NCBI GenBank assembly: GCA_902796875.1
Contig: CADBQT010000162.1
Coordinates: 1 to 10,041 of the forward strand
Direction: 5' to 3'
From: an uncultured Eubacteriales bacterium
GTDB taxonomy: Bacteria; Bacillota; Clostridia; Peptostreptococcales; Anaerovoracaceae
Length of the DNA: 10,041 bases
Below the pieces are notes generated by a model. It was not told the origin of the DNA. It saw only the letters and a program-made list of their open reading frames with translations, and searched no databases. A program made the translations under genes and the position numbers. How positions within the stretch are numbered: the first letter of the stretch is position 1; every line of letters starts with the position of its first letter. Positions 6,728 to 10,041 of the stretch are shown piece by piece.

Positions 6728-8020
6728 ATGAAGGTAGATACTGCGCATAAATGGATCCTGACGGCAGCCCTGTTTATCGGGCTATGCCTTTGCCTTTGCT
6801 TCGGGCTCTGCTTCGGTCTGGCAGGATGCGGAGTGAAGGCGGATGTGACCGTTACGGGAGAGGACTGGACCGCAAAGGCAGATGTGCCTGAGGGATCCTC
6901 CCGGGAAACGAAGGAGTTCTTCCGGGATCACCTGGATCGGGGAGCGGCTCTGTTCTACGATGAGGTCATGGCCGGCGTGAAGAACGCCGGAGACGAGGAA
7001 TACTCCCGGTCGATCCTCTTCGAGCCGGAGTACGTGGAGCATCGGGAACTCAGCGATACCTACGCCCTGGTGCGGGTGGCGTTGCAGAGCGATCACCCGG
7101 AGCTGTTCTGGCTGGACGACAACAAGGTCTGGGAGAACGGGGTTGAGATGTACAGTGTGGATGACGGCAGCGCAAAGGCGGTGATCCACTTCCGGGACAC
7201 CCCCAAGGAGGACGAAGTGGCCGCCTTCGACCGGGCGGTGGAAGACTTTATGAAGGATATCGATCAGAATGCATCCGAGGATCAGATCGCGCTGCAGATC
7301 CACGACAAGCTCATCGATATGGTGACCTATGACGAGGACGCTTTGGAGCTGCTTCTGGGTGACCTGGAGGAAGACGATTCGGCGGAGACCGGCGATGGGT
7401 CGGAAGAGGGAGACTCCGCCGGCGATGATCCGGCTTCCCGGGGCGGCGATGAGGCCACCTCCGGAGAGAAGGCCTTCACCGCATACGGAGCCCTGGTCGC
7501 CAACAGCAAAGGGGAAGAGCACCATGCGGTGTGTCAGGGGTACGCCCTGGCCTATCAGTACCTTCTGGGCAAGGCAGGGATCCCGGCCATGATGATCTCC
7601 GGAACGGCGGAGGATGACGAAGGGGAGAATATCGGATCTGCCGAAGGATATGGCCACGCCTGGAACATCCTGTACCTGAGCGGAAGCTGGTATGAGACGG
7701 ATCCCACCTGGGACGACTACGAATTCAGCGAAGAAAAGATGGAAGAGGACAGCGAGTTTCGAGCCTTTGTGGAAGGGGCGGAGCAGGATCCGGCCTACGA
7801 AGAGGCGAGACACACCTACTATAATCTGACCACGTCGGAGATGGAGGATCTGGTGATCGGGGATGAATGCATCAGCCATGTGTCCGGGTATCTGCCGGCG
7901 CCTTTGCGGCCGACGGGAGATCACTCTTCTCATGTCCGGTACACTCCTGAGCAGGATAAGACAAACGGCACCCTCATGGAGCAGGTGCCCATCGCCAAGG
8001 GGACCCAGTTCGCCTATTGA
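6728..8020 (+). CDS. Transglutaminase-like lipoprotein
   Basis: This is a predicted membrane-anchored extracellular protein of 430 residues. The signal peptide is Cys-rich and ends in a lipobox LAGC with lipid-modified Cys34. Residues 70-200 are a conserved helical and beta region preceding the catalytic core; DHPELFW (122-128) and IHDKLIDMVTY (191-201) are typical of clostridial transglutaminase-domain proteins. A low-complexity acidic stretch (211-246) follows. The transglutaminase/protease-like core has Cys269 (AVCQGYA), His310 (GHAWN) and Asp325 (TDPTWDD), so the triad is complete. Known relatives act as cysteine proteases, peptide hydrolases or cross-linkers on the cell surface; which applies here is unknown. 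An AGGATAAGG stretch precedes the ATG. The gene probably shares a transcript with the HTH-Uma2 gene. No C-terminal membrane segment or wall anchor is seen. Confidence 0.88.
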   Translation: MKVDTAHKWILTAALFIGLCLCLCFGLCFGLAGCGVKADVTVTGEDWTAKADVPEGSSRETKEFFRDHLDRGAALFYDEVMAGVKNAGDEEYSRSILFEPEYVEHRELSDTYALVRVALQSDHPELFWLDDNKVWENGVEMYSVDDGSAKAVIHFRDTPKEDEVAAFDRAVEDFMKDIDQNASEDQIALQIHDKLIDMVTYDEDALELLLGDLEEDDSAETGDGSEEGDSAGDDPASRGGDEATSGEKAFTAYGALVANSKGEEHHAVCQGYALAYQYLLGKAGIPAMMISGTAEDDEGENIGSAEGYGHAWNILYLSGSWYETDPTWDDYEFSEEKMEEDSEFRAFVEGAEQDPAYEEARHTYYNLTTSEMEDLVIGDECISHVSGYLPAPLRPTGDHSSHVRYTPEQDKTNGTLMEQVPIAKGTQFAY

Positions 8021-8029
8021 TGACCAATG

Positions 8030-8038
8030 TGGTATACT
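8030..8038 (+). promoter_or_regulatory. Extended -10 promoter for rdgB-yihY
   Basis: TGGTATACT combines the TGn extension with a five-of-six -10 hexamer (TATACT), 10 bases after the lipoprotein stop codon. A TTGATG at 8017-8022 is too close (10-base spacer) to be its -35 element. Transcription would start near 8045, giving a leader of about 32 bases with GGGAAAGGA as ribosome binding site. Some readthrough from the upstream genes is also possible because no terminator is visible between them. Confidence 0.5.
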
Positions 8039-8076
8039 ATCCCCGTAAGTTTTCGCCCCCTGGGAAAGGATGAATC

Positions 8077-8745
8077 ATGACAGGATCGGAAGAGATCATC
8101 GTAGCGGCAACACAGAACCGGCACAAGGTCCGGGAGATCGAGGCCATCACCGCCCGGTTCGGCATGAAGATCGTGCCCCGGGATGAAGCGGGAGTTCCGC
8201 CGGTGGAGATCGTCGAGGACGGGACTACTTTTGAGGAGAATTCCTATAAAAAGGCTGCCGGGATCATGAAGCTCTGCGGCCGTCCCACCATCGCCGACGA
8301 CTCGGGTCTTGAGGTGGACTGCCTCGGGGGAGCGCCGGGGGTCTATTCCGCCCGGTTTGCCGAGATGGACGACGAGTTCGACTGGGAGGCGGGCGACGCT
8401 TCGGACGTTGAGCCCGGCGCCGATCCCGACGATATCGATAAAGCCAACAACCGGAAGCTGATGAAGCTTCTGGAAGCCTATCCCGAAGAGGAACGGACGG
8501 GACGGTTCGTTTCGGTGATCACCATGGTCTTCCCCGATGGAGAAACGATCGCCGTTCGTGGAACTGTAGAGGGGAAGATCCTGACTGAAGAACGGGGTGA
8601 CGGAGGATTCGGATACGATCCCATGTTCATTCCCGACGGCTATGACAAGACCTTTGGCGAGCTTCCGGCAGAACTGAAAAACCGGATCAGCCACCGGGCG
8701 AACGCCCTGGTGAAGTTGGAAGAAGAGCTCCGCCGCAGGCAGTAA
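8077..8745 (+). CDS. rdgB: XTP/dITP diphosphatase (RdgB/HAM1 family)
   Basis: This cytosolic house-cleaning enzyme hydrolyses non-canonical purine triphosphates (dITP, XTP, ITP) to monophosphate and pyrophosphate, keeping deaminated bases out of DNA and RNA. The family motifs appear in order: T12-x-N14-x-x-K17 for the phosphates, FEENSYKKA (52-60), ADDSGLEV (73-80) with catalytic Asp74/Asp75, GAPGVYSARFA (85-95), GDGGFGYDPMF (174-184) and ISHR (204-207) for base recognition. The length of 222 residues exceeds the usual 195-205, explained by an acidic insertion at about 96-122 where relatives have a loop of roughly ten residues. The start at 8077 is set by GGGAAAGGA six bases upstream. The gene is followed after three bases by yihY and probably forms an operon with it. 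Confidence 0.95.
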   Translation: MTGSEEIIVAATQNRHKVREIEAITARFGMKIVPRDEAGVPPVEIVEDGTTFEENSYKKAAGIMKLCGRPTIADDSGLEVDCLGGAPGVYSARFAEMDDEFDWEAGDASDVEPGADPDDIDKANNRKLMKLLEAYPEEERTGRFVSVITMVFPDGETIAVRGTVEGKILTEERGDGGFGYDPMFIPDGYDKTFGELPAELKNRISHRANALVKLEEELRRRQ

Positions 8746-8748
8746 CGC

Positions 8749-9879
8749 ATGAAGAAGATCAAAGACAGATTCATACGAATGGTCATCATGGGATTTCGCC
8801 AGATGCAGGACCCCTACTATCAGGGGTTTGCTGCGCAGATTTCCTTTTATCTTTTTCTGTCCATCGTGCCGATCTTCATTCTGATCACCCAGCTTCTGGG
8901 TGTGTTCAACATCAGCATAGAAACGGCGCTTACCCTGCTTCAGGAATATACGGGCAAGAACGTATCCAACATGATCGAGAGTCTGTTCTCCTTCTCCTCA
9001 CTGGGTTTTGGTAACATCATCTTCCTGATCATCGCCTTCTGGGCCGGGTCCCGGGCGTCCTTTGCGTTGACTCGGATCGCCAACTACACCCTGACGGAGG
9101 GCGACAGCACGGGCCGGAACTACTTCATCGAGCGGGTCCGGGCCATCAAGACACTGTTCGTCACCATCGTCACCATCGTCTTTTCCATCCTGATCCTCTG
9201 CTACGGCAAGGTGATCATCTCCGGCGTCTTCACCCTCATCGGGCAGGACCCGCAGAAATACGTGGAAAGCATCTGGATGTGGCTCCGGTGGCCTCTCGGA
9301 TTCGTCCTGTTCTACGGGATGATCAGCTACAACCTCTACATCCTGCCCACCAGGAAACAGCCCTATCGGAAGGTGATCCCCGGATCCCTCTTCGCGGCTA
9401 CGGGCATGATGGTGGTCACCGCCGCATTCTCCTACTATTCGTCGACACTGGTCCACTACGACATCGTCTACGGAGCGCTTTCTTCGGTGGTCGCTTTGCT
9501 CATGTGGTTCTTCTTCCTGGCCTGGGTGCTGTGCCTGGCGGTGCTGTGCAACAAAGTCTGGGATGACACGAGCAAACCCTTCAGCAAACAGAACCCGCCG
9601 GAGCATCTGGAGGCGGCCCGCACCATGAGCAAATTCGATATGGATCCCAACGACGTCAACCTGGAGACGCTCAAAGACATCCTCATCGGAGAGTCGGACG
9701 ATTCGGAGGACGGGCCCATTGCGGCCATGCAGGAAAAACTCCATCTGAATCAACCCAAGCACGTCAAGCAGCAGAAGATCCACGAGAAGATGCGGAAGGA
9801 GCGGGAAAAAGAAAAGGCGAAAGAAAAGGAAAAAGAGAAAGAAAACCTGGAAGATACGGAAAACGAAAAGGGCGAGTGA
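8749..9879 (+). CDS. YihY/BrkB-family inner membrane protein with charged C-terminal tail
   Basis: This is a polytopic membrane protein of the YihY/virulence factor BrkB family (376 residues); the family's biochemical function is not settled, and the old tRNA-processing (RNase BN) label is wrong for it. Hydrophobic segments lie at about 32-52, 88-108, 134-163, 179-199, 209-230 and 244-267, matching the usual six-helix core. The family signature YGALSSVVALLMWFF (241-255) leads into a Leu/Ala-rich helix ending in CNKVW. After residue 270 comes a hydrophilic cytoplasmic tail of about 105 residues, closing with a nearly pure Lys/Glu helix (348-366), longer than the family core. The ATG lies three bases after the rdgB stop, with only a weak ribosome binding site, so coupled translation is likely. 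The stop codon lies inside the terminator loop. Confidence 0.92.
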   Translation: MKKIKDRFIRMVIMGFRQMQDPYYQGFAAQISFYLFLSIVPIFILITQLLGVFNISIETALTLLQEYTGKNVSNMIESLFSFSSLGFGNIIFLIIAFWAGSRASFALTRIANYTLTEGDSTGRNYFIERVRAIKTLFVTIVTIVFSILILCYGKVIISGVFTLIGQDPQKYVESIWMWLRWPLGFVLFYGMISYNLYILPTRKQPYRKVIPGSLFAATGMMVVTAAFSYYSSTLVHYDIVYGALSSVVALLMWFFFLAWVLCLAVLCNKVWDDTSKPFSKQNPPEHLEAARTMSKFDMDPNDVNLETLKDILIGESDDSEDGPIAAMQEKLHLNQPKHVKQQKIHEKMRKEREKEKAKEKEKEKENLEDTENEKGE

Positions 9880-9895
9880 TCTCGCCCCTGTTTTT
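9860..9895. terminator. Bidirectional Rho-independent terminator
   Basis: A seven-base GC-rich stem, GGGCGAG (9870-9876) and CTCGCCC (9881-9887), closes a TGAT loop. On the plus strand CTGTTTTT follows, ending the rdgB-yihY transcript. On the minus strand the stem is followed by TTTTCGTTTT (complement of 9860-9869), ending the SecA-like transcript. The stop codon of yihY (9877-9879) is in the loop. Confidence 0.85.
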
Positions 9896-9953
9896 CATCT
9901 GTTCGATCGCCGCTCTGTCGGCCTGTGCCGCCAATCGCGGGGTTACGATCTCC

Positions 9954-10041
9954 CTACGATCTCCCGCAGCAGTGTTTGTACTTCTTGCCGCTGCCACAGG
10001 GGCAGGGATCGTTTCGGCCGACTTTAGGGGTCTCCCGGCGA
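9954..10041 (-). CDS. secA: C-terminal end of SecA-like protein (SEC-C zinc-binding motif), partial
   Basis: Only the last 28 codons and the TAG stop (9954-9956) are inside the window; the gene continues past base 10041. The tail reads VGRNDPCPCGSGKKYKHCCG, the SEC-C motif with a CxCx8CC pattern of zinc ligands. In SecA, the ATPase motor of the Sec export pathway, this tail binds SecB and lipids or the ribosome. The preceding ETPK fits SecA tails of Bacillota. Other SEC-C proteins end the same way, so SecA is likely but not certain. The transcript would end at the bidirectional terminator about 60 bases downstream. No prfB follows, although secA-prfB is a common order in Bacillota. Confidence 0.75.
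   Translation of the reverse strand, partial: RRETPKVGRNDPCPCGSGKKYKHCCGRS

Noticed and set aside
5672..6748. A 358-codon open frame on the minus strand opposite the HTH-Uma2 gene
   Set aside because: It covers the divergent promoters and the Uma2 gene, has no family features, and lacks a ribosome binding site.
6782..7933. A 383-codon open frame on the minus strand opposite the transglutaminase lipoprotein
   Set aside because: No recognisable motifs; the plus strand has a lipobox and a catalytic triad in good context.
71..8020. The adhesin and the transglutaminase lipoprotein as one cross-linking system
   Set aside because: They are in separate transcription units, divided by minus-strand metabolic genes, and nothing in the sequence links substrate to enzyme.
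8017..8038. TTGATG plus TATACT as a full -35/-10 promoter
   Set aside because: The spacer is only 10 bases, too short for a sigma-A promoter. Only the extended -10 part is kept.
1..10041. A mobile element, phage, CRISPR or toxin-antitoxin island
   Set aside because: No transposase, integrase, terminal inverted repeats, direct-repeat arrays or small paired toxin/antitoxin genes are visible. The HTH-Uma2 protein alone does not justify a defence-system call.

Overview
This window looks like chromosomal DNA of a Gram-positive, probably anaerobic gut-type clostridium (Bacillota, Clostridia). The evidence is a large LPXTG-like, T-Q ester (VaFE) repeat surface protein, AGGAGG-type ribosome binding sites, sigma-A type promoters, and an HTH-Uma2 fusion of a kind I associate with such bacteria. 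The DNA is GC-rich by eye, which produces many long open shadow frames opposite the real genes. I see no phage genes, insertion sequences, CRISPR arrays, tRNAs or rRNAs, and no gene-free stretch longer than about 190 bases.

Layout. (1) Bases 71-4246, plus strand: a secreted, wall-anchored, multidomain adhesin or pilin-like protein of about 1391 residues. It has a signal peptide, an N-terminal Cys/His domain resembling thioester domains, about six SpaA/Cna-B-like domains, three T-Q ester/VaFE repeats and a non-canonical RPGTGD sorting signal. (2) Bases 5675-4224, minus strand: a two-gene unit of a D-2-hydroxyacid dehydrogenase and a PAP2-family membrane phosphatase. The phosphatase gene runs head-on into the adhesin gene with a 23-base overlap of coding ends. 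(3) Bases 5676-5860: a divergent promoter region. (4) Bases 5861-8020, plus strand: an XRE-type HTH fused to a Uma2 (PD-(D/E)xK) nuclease domain, then, 15 bases later, a transglutaminase-like lipoprotein. (5) Bases 8030-9879, plus strand: an extended -10 promoter, then an RdgB/HAM1 nucleotide-pool sanitising pyrophosphatase and a YihY/BrkB membrane protein with a highly charged tail. (6) Bases 9860-9895: a bidirectional terminator whose loop holds the YihY stop codon. (7) Bases 10041-9954, minus strand: the last 28 codons of a protein with the zinc-binding SEC-C tail, most likely SecA.

Taken together this is a mostly housekeeping and cell-surface neighbourhood, not an obvious defence or mobile island. 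The surface theme recurs (wall-anchored adhesin, PAP2 lipid phosphatase, transglutaminase lipoprotein, SecA export motor), but the genes lie in separate transcription units and nothing proves that they act together. The points most worth a second look are the adhesin architecture and sorting signal, an apparent in-frame deletion of about 15 residues inside the dehydrogenase NAD(P)-binding domain, the HTH-Uma2/lipoprotein pair, and acidic insertions in otherwise ordinary enzymes.
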